A stretch of 64,000 bases of DNA from JBBDIP01 sp050260675 (GTDB lineage Bacteria > Bacillota > Sulfobacillia > Fermentithermobacillales > Fermentithermobacillaceae). The notes beneath the pieces were generated by a model. That model did not search any database. It was not told where the DNA came from and saw only the letters and a list, made by a program, of their open reading frames with translations. Of this stretch, positions 52,083 to 60,311 are shown in pieces. Within the stretch, counting starts at the first letter, position 1; the number at the start of each line of letters is the position of its first letter. The position numbers and the translations under genes are program-made. The stretch spans positions 186,001 through 250,000 of the forward strand of contig JBLNCN010000005.1 of assembly GCA_050260675.1 (NCBI GenBank), read 5' to 3'.

Positions 52083-52529
52083 CTAAGAGCGCAGTATGTC
52101 CAGTGCTCTTTGCGCCATTGTTTTGGCGGCTTCGATGGCGGTGACATTGGCCTCGTAGGCCCTGGTTGCCGCCATCATATCCACCATCTCTGTAGTGACG
52201 TCCACGTTCGGATAAGTTACGTAACCTTCCTCATCTGCCTCCGGATGCCCCGGCATGTACACCTTGCGGAACGGGCTTTGATCCTCACGAATTCCGGAGA
52301 CCTCCACGCCAGTCGGCATGGCCGAGAAGCTGCGTGACAGGATGTCCCGAAATGAGTACCTGGCTCCCCTCGGCTCAAATACGGCCACCTTGCGGCGGTA
52401 AGGTCCTCCCGCGGCCGTTCTGGTGCTTTCGGCGTTGGCAAGGTTGGACGCGATGAGGTCCAGACGGAGTCTCTCAGCCGTTAGCCCTGACGCGCTTGTC
52501 TCGATACTTGAGAACAACTTCACCCTCAT
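52083..52529 (-). CDS. flgC: Flagellar rod protein FlgC
   Basis: 148 residues. It has the start LFSSIETSASGLTAERLRLDLIASNLANAESTRTA (in part IASNLANAEST) and the C-terminus TEMVDMMAATRAYEANVTAIEAAKTMAQRALDI (in part MAATRAYEANVTAI). Proximal rod. ATG overlaps the flgB stop. Confidence 0.95.
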   Translation of the reverse strand: MRVKLFSSIETSASGLTAERLRLDLIASNLANAESTRTAAGGPYRRKVAVFEPRGARYSFRDILSRSFSAMPTGVEVSGIREDQSPFRKVYMPGHPEADEEGYVTYPNVDVTTEMVDMMAATRAYEANVTAIEAAKTMAQRALDILRS

Positions 52530-52906
52530 CGCCTCCCTTCGGTTATGGCTTTTCGCAGGAGCCCCATGTAGGACGAGAGCTGCCTGGACACGGCCTCGTA
52601 GTAGAGGGTGTTGGTGGCGACTTCTCCCATCTCCCTGTCGATGTCCACGCTGTTGCCGTCAGGGGTGATGCTGGAGAGGTCCTGCTCCAGGAAGGTCCTC
52701 TGGCTGGTAGATGCGGAAAGATGCCGGCTGTTGGTCATGATGGGAGATGCGACCTTCGATAGCTCCCTCTGAAGCTGGCCGCGAAAGTCGAAATCAAGCC
52801 GCTTATAGCCTGGCGTCTCCGCATTGGCTACGTTATTTGCCAGGAGTTCGTGACGCATCCACGCTCCGTCGAGCGCTCTTTGCATAATCGCTCCGATATC
52901 CTTCAC
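52526..52906 (-). CDS. flgB: Flagellar rod protein FlgB
   Basis: 126 residues from GTG 52906, with AGGGGGG 5 nt upstream and the start right after the riboswitch terminator; the open frame runs on upstream through the riboswitch but that part is not protein. Contains RHELLANNVANAETPGYKRLDFDF (in part LLANNVANAETPGYK) and the closing LSSYMGLLRKAITEGRR. First gene of the flagellar operon. Confidence 0.95.
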   Translation of the reverse strand: MKDIGAIMQRALDGAWMRHELLANNVANAETPGYKRLDFDFRGQLQRELSKVASPIMTNSRHLSASTSQRTFLEQDLSSITPDGNSVDIDREMGEVATNTLYYEAVSRQLSSYMGLLRKAITEGRR

Positions 52907-52921
52907 TTCTACCCCCCTCTC

Positions 52922-52961
52922 AAAACGAAGACTGCCTTCCGGCACCAAATCCGAAAGGCAG
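52922..52961 (-). terminator. Riboswitch-controlled intrinsic terminator before flgB
   Basis: Minus strand CTGCCTTTCGG and CCGGAAGGCAG form an 11-bp stem (one G-U) with an 8-nt loop, followed by TCTTCGTTTTG, ending just before the flgB ribosome binding site. The 5' arm (52961-52951) is perfectly complementary to CCGAAAGGCAG in the aptamer (53045-53035), giving a mutually exclusive fold. Confidence 0.85.
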
Positions 52962-52971
52962 AATAGAAAAC

Positions 52972-53070
52972 CGCCCTCTTCGGTAACCCGGCTGCCATGG
53001 CGCTTTCGCGCTTTAGGCCCGCAGCTTTGCGTCACTGCCTTTCGGCAGTTTTGCCATTATCGGTGCGCGG
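52972..53070 (-). promoter_or_regulatory. Class I c-di-GMP riboswitch (GEMM-I) of the flagellar operon
   Basis: The minus-strand RNA carries the full GEMM-I signature: GGCAAAACTGCC, GAAA tetraloop, GGCAGTGACGCAAAGCTGCG, GGCCTAAAGCGCGAAAGCGCC, then GGCAGCCGGGTTACCG. The conserved blocks are GCAAA, GACGCAAAGC, GGCCTAA and GCCGGGTTACCG. The GAAA loop of P2 can dock in the P3 receptor as in known structures. A CCGC/GCGG pair can close the P1 end. It is followed by a terminator and flgB, so it senses c-di-GMP and sets read-through into the whole motility operon. Confidence 0.96.
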
Positions 53071-53155
53071 TACTGGTCTCTATTGAGTTGTGGACTCACC
53101 CTATTCTACACGATTGCGGAAAATCCTTCTACCGAAGGAAAAACTTCATCGAAAA

Positions 53156-53184
53156 ATCTCATTGATGGTGAAAAGATGTCTCAA
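53156..53184 (-). promoter_or_regulatory. Candidate promoter of the flagellar operon
   Basis: Minus strand TTGAGA (53184-53179), 17-bp spacer, TGAGAT (53161-53156), about 85 bp upstream of the aptamer. The -10 is poor; TAGAAT near 53103 is another -10 candidate but lacks a -35 box. Confidence 0.3.
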
Positions 53185-53243
53185 ATGCGAATTCTCCTGT
53201 GAGAATCGACAAATCGGCAATCTTGATGAGCTTGTTGTAACAA

Positions 53244-53267
53244 GGAGCGGGGCATGTGCCCCGCTCC
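53244..53267 (-). terminator. Candidate terminator after codY
   Basis: GGAGCGGGGC-NNNN-GCCCCGCTCC, a perfect 10-bp stem 30 bp after the codY stop. On the minus strand it is followed by TTGTTACAA, a weak U-run, so termination may be partial. Confidence 0.6.
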
Positions 53268-53297
53268 GGGTCATTGCCGGTCTCCCGCAGTCTGGGT

Positions 53298-54071
53298 CTA
53301 CCGAAGCTTCTTCAGTTCTTCCAGGAGCTTGGTATTGAGAACACGGATGAAGGTGCCCTTCATACCCAAAGATCTGGACTCGATGACGCCGGCGGACTCG
53401 AACTTGCGCAGGGCGTTCACGATTACGGACCTGGTTATGCCCACGCGGTCGGCGACCTTGGAGGCGACCAGGAACCCTTCGGTCCCTCCCAGTTCCTCAA
53501 AGATGTGTCGCATCGCCGAGAGTTCAGAGAAGGACAGCGTGCCGAGCGCAACCTGAACAGCGGTGCGCTGGCGGGTCTCCTCCTCGACGGTGTCCTGGTT
53601 GTAGCGGAGGATCTCCATGGCGGTAACAGTTGCGGCATGCTCCGCGAGGATCAGGTCCTCAAAATCGAACGGCTTCCCTGACCTCGCCAGCACGAGAGTG
53701 CCAAGCCGGTCTCCGCCGCCCATGACAGGCACGATGGTTGTGAGTTTTTCCTCATAGATGCAGGGATGCCCGTCCTTGAAAACGCAGACTCCTGCCTGCC
53801 GTAGGTTCGCAGCAGTCTCGCGATGCATGAATAGGCGCTCGTTGTAGGTTGCCGGGAATTCCTTCTGGCTCAGGACTTCGTCCTTCATGACTTTGCAGTC
53901 GAAATCCTCCATAAGTGAGTACCCCAGGACCCGGCCCATCTTGTCCAGAATGTAGGCGTTGCACTCAATAGAGTCTCTGATGACTCTGGCGCTGGCCTGG
54001 AAGTCAATGTCGGAGGCCGCGCGTGATAGCAATTGGTTCATTCGGCGTGTCTTGTCTAGTAGCGTCTGCAT
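53298..54071 (-). CDS. codY: GTP-sensing global transcriptional repressor CodY
   Basis: 257 residues, standard length. The N-terminal GAF domain starts LLDKTRRMNQLLSRAASDIDFQASARVI in part, and the C-terminal winged helix has GFLVASKVADRVGITRSVIVNALRKFESAGVIESRSLGMKGTFI (in part VADRVGITRSVIVNALRKFE), the near-invariant CodY DNA-binding segment. Senses GTP and branched-chain amino acids. Last gene of xerC-hslV-hslU-codY, the conserved Firmicutes order, just upstream of the motility operon. Confidence 0.97.
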   Translation of the reverse strand: MQTLLDKTRRMNQLLSRAASDIDFQASARVIRDSIECNAYILDKMGRVLGYSLMEDFDCKVMKDEVLSQKEFPATYNERLFMHRETAANLRQAGVCVFKDGHPCIYEEKLTTIVPVMGGGDRLGTLVLARSGKPFDFEDLILAEHAATVTAMEILRYNQDTVEEETRQRTAVQVALGTLSFSELSAMRHIFEELGGTEGFLVASKVADRVGITRSVIVNALRKFESAGVIESRSLGMKGTFIRVLNTKLLEELKKLR

Positions 54072-54094
54072 CGATTTCTCCTCCGTTCAATGTT

Positions 54095-55495
54095 CTAGAG
54101 GATGTACCTGGATACATCCCGGTTTGAAACCAGTTCCTGCATCCTCCCTTTCACGTACTCGGCGTCCACCGTCACTTTCCTCTGGGCCATGTCAGGCGCC
54201 TCATAGAGCACTTCCTCTAGGAGTTTCTCCATAACAGTGTGGAGCCGCCTTGCCCCGATATTCTCGGCGTCGCCGTTCACCCTGTAGGCCATCTCCGCGA
54301 GCTCGCGGATTCCCTCGGCGGTAAACTCTACCTCGATGCCATCGGTTGCCAGGAGCGCCTTATACTGCTTGGTCAAGGAGTTCTCGGGCTCAGTGAGGAT
54401 CCTGACGAAATCCTCCTTGGTTAGCGGTTCCAGCTCGACTCTAATCGGAAATCGGCCCTGCAACTCCGGGATCAGATCCGACGGTTTGGATACGTGGAAA
54501 GCGCCGGCGCCGATAAACAGGATATGGTCTGTCTTCACCGGACCGTACTTGGTGACGACCGTTGTCCCTTCTACGATGGGCAGCAGGTCACGCTGGACTC
54601 CCTCACGCGAAACATCAGGACCCGCTCCCCGCTCTCTCCCCGCAACTTTATCCAACTCATCCAAGAATACTATGCCAAGGCGTTCAGCTCTCCTTATCGC
54701 CTCCGCGGTGATGGCGTCCTGGTCCACTAGCTTAGCGGATTCCTCTTGCGCGAGGAGTCTCCTGGCTTCGCTGACGCTTACGCGCCTCTTCTTCTTTTTC
54801 TTGGGCAGGAGGCCTCCCAGAAGGTCTTGCATGTTGAGACCCATCTCCTGCATGGAGCTGCCGTCAAAGAACTCCACAGTAGGAACGGTTACGTCGTCCA
54901 CCTCAATCTCGACTTCCCGGTCCTCGATCTCTCCCGCGTGGAGTTTCTCGCGGGTGAGTTTCCTCTCGGCTCTGGCTTTGCGGACCCTCTCGTCGAAATC
55001 ATCCTCGACCTCAGGCTCTTCCGCCGGCGCCGGATTGAAGAGCATCTCGAACGGGTTTCTTGCGGGCTTCTGCCTCTTCGGCAGAGGGCACAAGATATCC
55101 ACCAACCGGTCCTCAGCCAGGAGGTCCGCCTTCGCTTTGACCTCCAGGAGCCGCTCGCCCCTGACCATCCTCACGGACGACTCAACCAGGTCCCGGACGA
55201 TAGAGTCGACGTCGCGCCCTACGTACCCCACTTCGGTGAATTTGGATGCCTCAACCTTGGTGAACGGAGCGTTCACGAGTTTGGCCAGCCGCCGGCATAT
55301 CTCGGTCTTTCCTACTCCCGTCGGGCCGATCATCAGTATGTTTTTTGGCACAATGTCGTCCTGCAGGTCACCCTGTACTTTTTGCCTGCGGAGCCTGTTG
55401 CGTATCGCGACCGCAACGGCCTTCTTCGCTTTGTCTTGTCCGACAATGTATTTGTCGAGTTCAGCTACGATTTGTCTGGGCGTAAGATCCGCCAT
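54095..55495 (-). CDS. hslU: ATP-dependent protease ATPase subunit HslU (ClpY)
   Basis: 466 residues from ATG 55495 (AGGAGG 6 nt upstream). Starts LTPRQIVAELDKYIVGQDKAKKAVAVAIRNR in part. Walker A GPTGVGKTE, Walker B IVFLDELDK, with the I domain between (about 130-245), and the HslV-engaging C-terminus RDVSRYIL. Unfolds substrates for HslV. Confidence 0.97.
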   Translation of the reverse strand: MADLTPRQIVAELDKYIVGQDKAKKAVAVAIRNRLRRQKVQGDLQDDIVPKNILMIGPTGVGKTEICRRLAKLVNAPFTKVEASKFTEVGYVGRDVDSIVRDLVESSVRMVRGERLLEVKAKADLLAEDRLVDILCPLPKRQKPARNPFEMLFNPAPAEEPEVEDDFDERVRKARAERKLTREKLHAGEIEDREVEIEVDDVTVPTVEFFDGSSMQEMGLNMQDLLGGLLPKKKKKRRVSVSEARRLLAQEESAKLVDQDAITAEAIRRAERLGIVFLDELDKVAGRERGAGPDVSREGVQRDLLPIVEGTTVVTKYGPVKTDHILFIGAGAFHVSKPSDLIPELQGRFPIRVELEPLTKEDFVRILTEPENSLTKQYKALLATDGIEVEFTAEGIRELAEMAYRVNGDAENIGARRLHTVMEKLLEEVLYEAPDMAQRKVTVDAEYVKGRMQELVSNRDVSRYIL

Positions 55496-55530
55496 ACCGC
55501 GCCTCCTACGAATCACAAGAACTTGATCTT

Positions 55531-56088
55531 CTAACTCAGTTCCTCAACCACAATGTTCTCATTCGTGTATATGCAAAGGGAAGCCGCTATCTTGAGGGAC
55601 TCCCTGGCCACGGAGGCTGCGTCCATGTCGGTGAACCTGCAGAGCGCCTTGGCGGCAGCCATCGCGTAGGCCCCTCCGGACCCGATCGCGAGGATCTCGT
55701 CGTCGGGCTCGATTACTTCGCCCGTGCCGCTGACCAGGAGGATGCGGGACCGGTCGGCGCACAGCAGCATCGCCTGCAGCTGCCGCAAGACCCTATCGGT
55801 CCTCCACTCCTTAGCCAGGTCAACCGCAGCTTTTTGCAGGTTTCCCCGGGTCTCCTCCAGGTGGCCTTCCAGCTTGTCAAACAAGGTGAGGGCGTCGCCC
55901 ACTGAACCGGCGAAACCGGCCACAATCTGGTCCTTGTAGATCTTGCGTACCTTCCGCGCTCCCGCCTTCAGCACGGTGTGATTGGACTCCAGAGTGACCT
56001 GGCCGTCTCCGGCCATGGCCGACTTGCCGTTCCTGCGCACGGCCAGCACTGTCGTGCTAACAAACTTCGGGCTATCGCTCATGCTCAC
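55531..56088 (-). CDS. hslV: ATP-dependent protease subunit HslV (ClpQ)
   Basis: 185 residues. Proteasome-beta fold with TTVLAVRRNGKSAMAGDGQVTL near the start and GSGGAYAMAAAKAL. The catalytic Thr equivalent follows an 11-residue leader (MSMSDSPKFVS; nine residues if ATG 56082 is used), whereas E. coli HslV has only Met. Bacillus CodW also has a leader. So the chain probably needs self-processing. Overlaps xerC by up to 17 nt. Confidence 0.95.
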   Translation of the reverse strand: MSMSDSPKFVSTTVLAVRRNGKSAMAGDGQVTLESNHTVLKAGARKVRKIYKDQIVAGFAGSVGDALTLFDKLEGHLEETRGNLQKAAVDLAKEWRTDRVLRQLQAMLLCADRSRILLVSGTGEVIEPDDEILAIGSGGAYAMAAAKALCRFTDMDAASVARESLKIAASLCIYTNENIVVEELS

Positions 56089-57082
56089 TCTTCTTTCCTT
56101 CCTGAGCCCTGGGATGGGCGCTCCGGTAGACCTCCCGAAGATGCTCAGGCATCACGTGCGTGTATATCTGGGTCGTCCTCACGCTAGCGTGTCCGAGCAT
56201 GTCCTGCACCGACCTCAAATCCGCTCCGCCGGAGATGAGATGTGTCGCGAACGAGTGGCGGAGCGTGTGGGGTGAAGCCCGCGACGGGTCAATCCCTGCC
56301 GCCAAGAGGTACCCCTCAAGCAGGCGCCTGACGGACCTGACTCCCAGTCGTTGTCCCCACCGGTTCAGGAAGAGGGGTCGGCGCACCGAAAGCAACGGCG
56401 TCCTTTCCTTACCCTTCTTTTCCTTCCCTCCCCGCTCCAAGAGCGGCCGGGCTGTTTCCAAGTATGCGCCGAGCGCCCCGAGACATACAGAGCCTACCGG
56501 GACCTGCCTCTGCTTGCCTCCTTTGCCCAGCACCTGCACGAACCCCAGCGAGTAGTCGACATCCCCAACGTCGAGCCTGCAGAGCTCGCTTACGCGGAGC
56601 CCCGAACCGTACAGGAGCTCGAGCAGCGCTCTATCCCTCTGCCCGAACGGCGTCTTCGTGTCCGGCGCGGCCAGAAGTGCCTCCATTTCCCTCTCTGTCA
56701 GCACTTTAGGAAGGGCGGCGGAGAGCCGGCGCGGAGTGACCTGTTTGAGTGGGTCGACGGAGATGGCTCCTCTTTTGGACAGGAATCTGACGAAGCTGCG
56801 GATGCAAGAAGTCTTGCGGGCTATGGACGAAGGAGCGTAGTTGTTCTTGCCGAGGTAGTGGACGAAGGCCCGGATGTTCTCACCTGATAAGTCCTTGGGC
56901 TCCGGCGTGTGGGCTTTACCGTTGCGATCCGATAAGAATGCGACGAATTGGCGGAGATCGCTCCCATAGGCGTTAAGGGTGCTGGGGCTTTGAGTCTTTG
57001 ACACCCCGACTTCGGCAAGAAAGTCTTCCTGCCACAGAGTGAGGGAACGGGTCAAGGCCACACCTTCTCCTCGCTTCTTCAT
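56072..57082 (-). CDS. xerC: Tyrosine recombinase XerC
   Basis: 336 residues, slightly long for XerC (about 300). The SAM-like core-binding domain is followed by the catalytic residues: Arg in GSGLRVSELCRL, Lys in GKGGKQRQVP, HxxR in SPHTLRHSFATHL, His in LGHASVRTTQIYTHV with nucleophile Tyr. A Lys/Glu-rich insert (ERGGKEKKGKERTP) lies near residues 222-235. Resolves chromosome dimers. Its place between topA and hslV is the usual xerC locus; the trmFO gene often found between topA and xerC is absent. Confidence 0.93.
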   Translation of the reverse strand: MKKRGEGVALTRSLTLWQEDFLAEVGVSKTQSPSTLNAYGSDLRQFVAFLSDRNGKAHTPEPKDLSGENIRAFVHYLGKNNYAPSSIARKTSCIRSFVRFLSKRGAISVDPLKQVTPRRLSAALPKVLTEREMEALLAAPDTKTPFGQRDRALLELLYGSGLRVSELCRLDVGDVDYSLGFVQVLGKGGKQRQVPVGSVCLGALGAYLETARPLLERGGKEKKGKERTPLLSVRRPLFLNRWGQRLGVRSVRRLLEGYLLAAGIDPSRASPHTLRHSFATHLISGGADLRSVQDMLGHASVRTTQIYTHVMPEHLREVYRSAHPRAQEGKKSEHER

Positions 57083-57145
57083 TAGCCCAGGATAGTTACA
57101 TCAATTCGGAAGCCATCTTATCATTCAACCTACCTGGGGGCAATG

Positions 57146-59239
57146 TTATTTCTCAATATTCGCGAGGTTTTGTGTATGGAATTGACACCCCGGTTTGCTG
57201 CATCGATAGGTCTTCTCTTTGCCTCCCGTCTCGACCACGAAGCTGCCGCAGGCGGGGCAGGATAGGCCCGGGACGGGCTTATCCCAGGTGACAAAGTCGC
57301 ATGCCGGGTATGTAGCGCAACCGAAGAAGAGGCGGCCCCTCTTTGTGCGCCTTGCCACTATGTCTCCCCCGCACTTGGGGCAGATAGCTCCCACCTTGTC
57401 CAGGAGCGGCTTTGTGGTCTTGCACTCAGGATAACCTGAGCACGCGATAAACCGGCCAAATCGCCCGTGCTTGATGACCATCGGCCTCCCGCACTTCGGG
57501 CAGTCCTCGTTGGCCGGCTCGTCCTGGATCTTGACCTTCCCTACCTGCTTCTCGGCCTTTTCAACCTGCTCTCTAAACGGCTCCCAGAACTGGCGGATGA
57601 CGCTCACCCAGTTCTCCTTGCCCTCCTCTACCGAGTCAAGCTGCTGCTCCATGTTCGCTGTGAACTTGAGGTCAACCACCGAAGGAAAGTTCTCCGCAAC
57701 AAGCGTATCGACAAGGACCCCTAGGTCCGTAGGACGAAGCCGCCTGCCCTCACGGTAGAGGTACTCCCGCTCAAATAGAGTGGCGACGATAGGCGCGTAA
57801 GTGGAAGGTCTGCCGATGCCGTTCTCTTCCAGCGCCTTCACCAACGAGGCCTCTGTGTATCTGGGCGGGGGTTCGGTGAAGTGCTGAAGCGGTTCGGTCT
57901 TTATCAAGAAGAGCGACTCACCCACCGTGAGAGGGATGATCTCCCTGTCTTCCTCTGCGGGGTTATCTTGCCCCTCCTCGTAGATCCTGGTGAATCCGGC
58001 AAACCTGAGTCTCGAGCCCGTGGCTCGGAACAGGTGCTCGCCCGACGCGATGTCGCAGCTCACCGTGTCGTAGACCGCAGCCGCCATCTGGCTCGCCAGG
58101 AACCGCTCCCAGATGAGCTTGTAGAGTTTGTACTGGTCCGGCTTAAGAAACTTTTTGACCTGCTCGGGCGTCCTGAAGATACCTGTGGGACGGACCGCCT
58201 CATGCGCGTCCTGCTGCCCGGCTTTGGTCTTTTGGGTGCGGGCGGTTCCGACATAGTCGGATCCAAACGACTCCACTATGTACTTGCTTGCTTCAGCTAC
58301 CGCGACCAAAGACACGCGGGTAGAGTCGGTCCTCATATAAGTGATGAGGCCGGTGTATCCCTCTCCGCCCAACTCCACGCCCTCGTACAGGGACTGGGCC
58401 ACAGACATGGTCTTGCGGACCGGAAAACCGAGCTTACGGGACGCCTCCTGCTGCAATGTGGACGTCGTGAACGCGAAAGGCGGGGTCTTCTTCCTCTCCT
58501 TGGGGGTCACGGACAGCACCTTGAACGGCTTGCCTTTCAAATCGGCAAGCAGCGCGTCGACCTGGTCTTTGTTCGTGAGTTCGACTTTCTTGGAGCCTTC
58601 GCCGTAGTAGCGGGCCCTGACCTCGCCGCTCTCGCCCCTGAGGTAGGCGTCGAGCGTCCAGTATTCACTCGGCACAAATGCGTTTATTTCGTTTTCGCGG
58701 GCGACTACGAGCCTGAGCGCCGGCGATTGAACCCGGCCGGCCGAGAGACCGGGACGTATCTTGTGCCAGAGCAACGGGCTTAAGCTGTAGCCGACCAGCC
58801 TGTCCAGGACCCGCCGGGCTTGCTGCGCGTCGACAAGCCCGAGGTTCAAGGGCTGAGGGTGAGCGAAGGCTTCTTTCACGGCTTTGTCGGTTATCTCGTG
58901 GAACGTGACTCGCTGGGCCTCGCCGGGGTCGATCCCCAGTATGGAGCACAGGTGCCAGGATATGGCCTCGCCTTCACGGTCGGGGTCCGTGGCTAGGTAT
59001 ACGCGGGAAGCGCCCTTGGCCGCTTCCTTCAACTCTTTGATGAGGTCGCCCTTGCCCCTTATATTGATGTACTGGGGCTCGAAGTTGTTATCCAGGTCTA
59101 CCCCCAGTTTGGATTTCGGCAAATCCCTCACGTGCCCCAAGGACGCCTTCACTTGGTACCGCGATTTCATGAGCCGGGCGATGGTTTTCGCTTTGGTGGG
59201 CGACTCTACAATGATCAAGGGACGTTTGGCTACCGGCAC
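57146..59239 (-). CDS. topA: DNA topoisomerase I
   Basis: 697 residues. Toprim domain with Glu 12 (VESPTKAKT) and DPDREGE (85-91), active-site Tyr 301 in LITYMRTDSTRVS, and three C-terminal zinc ribbons: CPKCGRPMVIKHG...CSGYPEC, CPKCGGDIVARRT...CATYPAC, CPACGSFVVET...CSKPGC. Relaxes negative supercoils. Lies 24 bp after dprA, the usual order. Confidence 0.97.
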   Translation of the reverse strand: MPVAKRPLIIVESPTKAKTIARLMKSRYQVKASLGHVRDLPKSKLGVDLDNNFEPQYINIRGKGDLIKELKEAAKGASRVYLATDPDREGEAISWHLCSILGIDPGEAQRVTFHEITDKAVKEAFAHPQPLNLGLVDAQQARRVLDRLVGYSLSPLLWHKIRPGLSAGRVQSPALRLVVARENEINAFVPSEYWTLDAYLRGESGEVRARYYGEGSKKVELTNKDQVDALLADLKGKPFKVLSVTPKERKKTPPFAFTTSTLQQEASRKLGFPVRKTMSVAQSLYEGVELGGEGYTGLITYMRTDSTRVSLVAVAEASKYIVESFGSDYVGTARTQKTKAGQQDAHEAVRPTGIFRTPEQVKKFLKPDQYKLYKLIWERFLASQMAAAVYDTVSCDIASGEHLFRATGSRLRFAGFTRIYEEGQDNPAEEDREIIPLTVGESLFLIKTEPLQHFTEPPPRYTEASLVKALEENGIGRPSTYAPIVATLFEREYLYREGRRLRPTDLGVLVDTLVAENFPSVVDLKFTANMEQQLDSVEEGKENWVSVIRQFWEPFREQVEKAEKQVGKVKIQDEPANEDCPKCGRPMVIKHGRFGRFIACSGYPECKTTKPLLDKVGAICPKCGGDIVARRTKRGRLFFGCATYPACDFVTWDKPVPGLSCPACGSFVVETGGKEKTYRCSKPGCQFHTQNLANIEK

Positions 59240-59263
59240 GTTACCTACCCGCCTTCCAAAGCT

Positions 59264-60172
59264 TCATGATCTTGCCACGTATTTTCCCCCGGCTACCTTG
59301 GAGACCATGCCGCGGACCTCCAGCGCTGAGAGAAGGGATACGACCTTACCAAGGGTGAGGCCAGGAAGATGCTCCGCCAGTTCGCCGGCGCCCTGAGGGT
59401 GGGACCTCACCAGGGAGAGCACGGCGCCTTCTTCGAACGTCAACGAGCCTGCCCCGGTGGGCGGCCCCTGGGGTATCTCCGGCACGTACTCCCCTTCTTT
59501 TCCGAGAAAGGATAGCACATCACGCGCAGAGGTTACCAGATAGGCTCCGTCTTGAATGAGCCGGTTCGAACCCGCACTCACTGCCGACTTAGGGCTTCCG
59601 GGCACAGCCATTACGGGTCGTCCCTGCTTCTCGGCCCATTCAGCAGTAATGAGGGCGCCCGACTTCTCTCCGGCCTCCACAACCACCACACCTAAAGACA
59701 GCCCCGAGATGATGCGGTTACGCATAGGGAACCGGAACGGCATCGCGGGAGTGCCCGGCCCGTACTCCGAGACTAGCGCTCCGTGTTCGGGAATCCTCTC
59801 GAAGAGCCGGGTGTTGCTTCGAGGGTAGGGGATGTCTACAGCGGCGCCCAAGCACGCAATGGTCCTCCCGCCAGCGTCAAGGGCTCCCAAATGGGCCTCC
59901 GTGTCTATCCCTAGGGCAAGGCCGGATACAACTGTGACACCCGCGCCGGCAAGGTCACGGGCGAGCTCGTATGCGATGATCTTGCCTTCGGGAGTCGGCG
60001 AGCGCGTTCCGACGACTGCGACCGCCACGCGATCTTCCGGGACGAGAGTGCCTCTCACATAGATGACGTCAGGAGTCTCAGGTGCAAGCCGGAGGTTCTC
60101 AGGGTATCCGGGGTCATCCCTCGCGAGGCATGAGATCCCTTCCGCCCTCTGGAATCCCGACAGAGTCGGCAC
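59264..60172 (-). CDS. dprA: DNA-processing protein DprA, without N-terminal domain
   Basis: 302 residues; DprA is usually about 360. The extended Rossmann fold is complete: VAVVGTRSPTPEGKIIAYELARDLAGAG (in part), SGLALGIDTEAH, PMRNRIISGLS and EAGEKSGALITAEWA. The C-terminal winged helix is present (ALSLVRSHPQGAGELAEHLPGL). The helical/HhH N-terminal domain is missing, and a stop codon lies three codons before the GTG start, so it is not a start-choice problem. It loads RecA on incoming single-stranded DNA. Confidence 0.94.
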   Translation of the reverse strand: MPTLSGFQRAEGISCLARDDPGYPENLRLAPETPDVIYVRGTLVPEDRVAVAVVGTRSPTPEGKIIAYELARDLAGAGVTVVSGLALGIDTEAHLGALDAGGRTIACLGAAVDIPYPRSNTRLFERIPEHGALVSEYGPGTPAMPFRFPMRNRIISGLSLGVVVVEAGEKSGALITAEWAEKQGRPVMAVPGSPKSAVSAGSNRLIQDGAYLVTSARDVLSFLGKEGEYVPEIPQGPPTGAGSLTFEEGAVLSLVRSHPQGAGELAEHLPGLTLGKVVSLLSALEVRGMVSKVAGGKYVARS

Positions 60173-60311
60173 CGCGGTTCACCACATTTCCAATTATTGA
60201 CAGCCACCTACTCAATATACCACGGTTCGAGCGTTTGGGGAACGACACATAGGCTGCCGCGCGAGAGGAAATGCTGAACTGAAAGCATGTCTCACACGAC
60301 CGGGTGGTAGA
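60173..60311. other. Divergent intergenic region between dprA and gerAA
   Basis: 139 bp. No convincing sigma-A or sigma-G promoter pair was found for either gene; TTGACA at about 60199 has no -10 box at proper spacing. Confidence 0.4.

Noticed and set aside
52907..53035. 43-residue extension of FlgB
   Set aside because: It translates the riboswitch aptamer and terminator; AGGGGGG precedes GTG 52906.
53090..53150. CodY-binding box upstream of the flagellar operon
   Set aside because: The best candidate (ATTTTCCGCAAT on the minus strand) has about six mismatches to AATTTTCWGAAAATT, too many to call.
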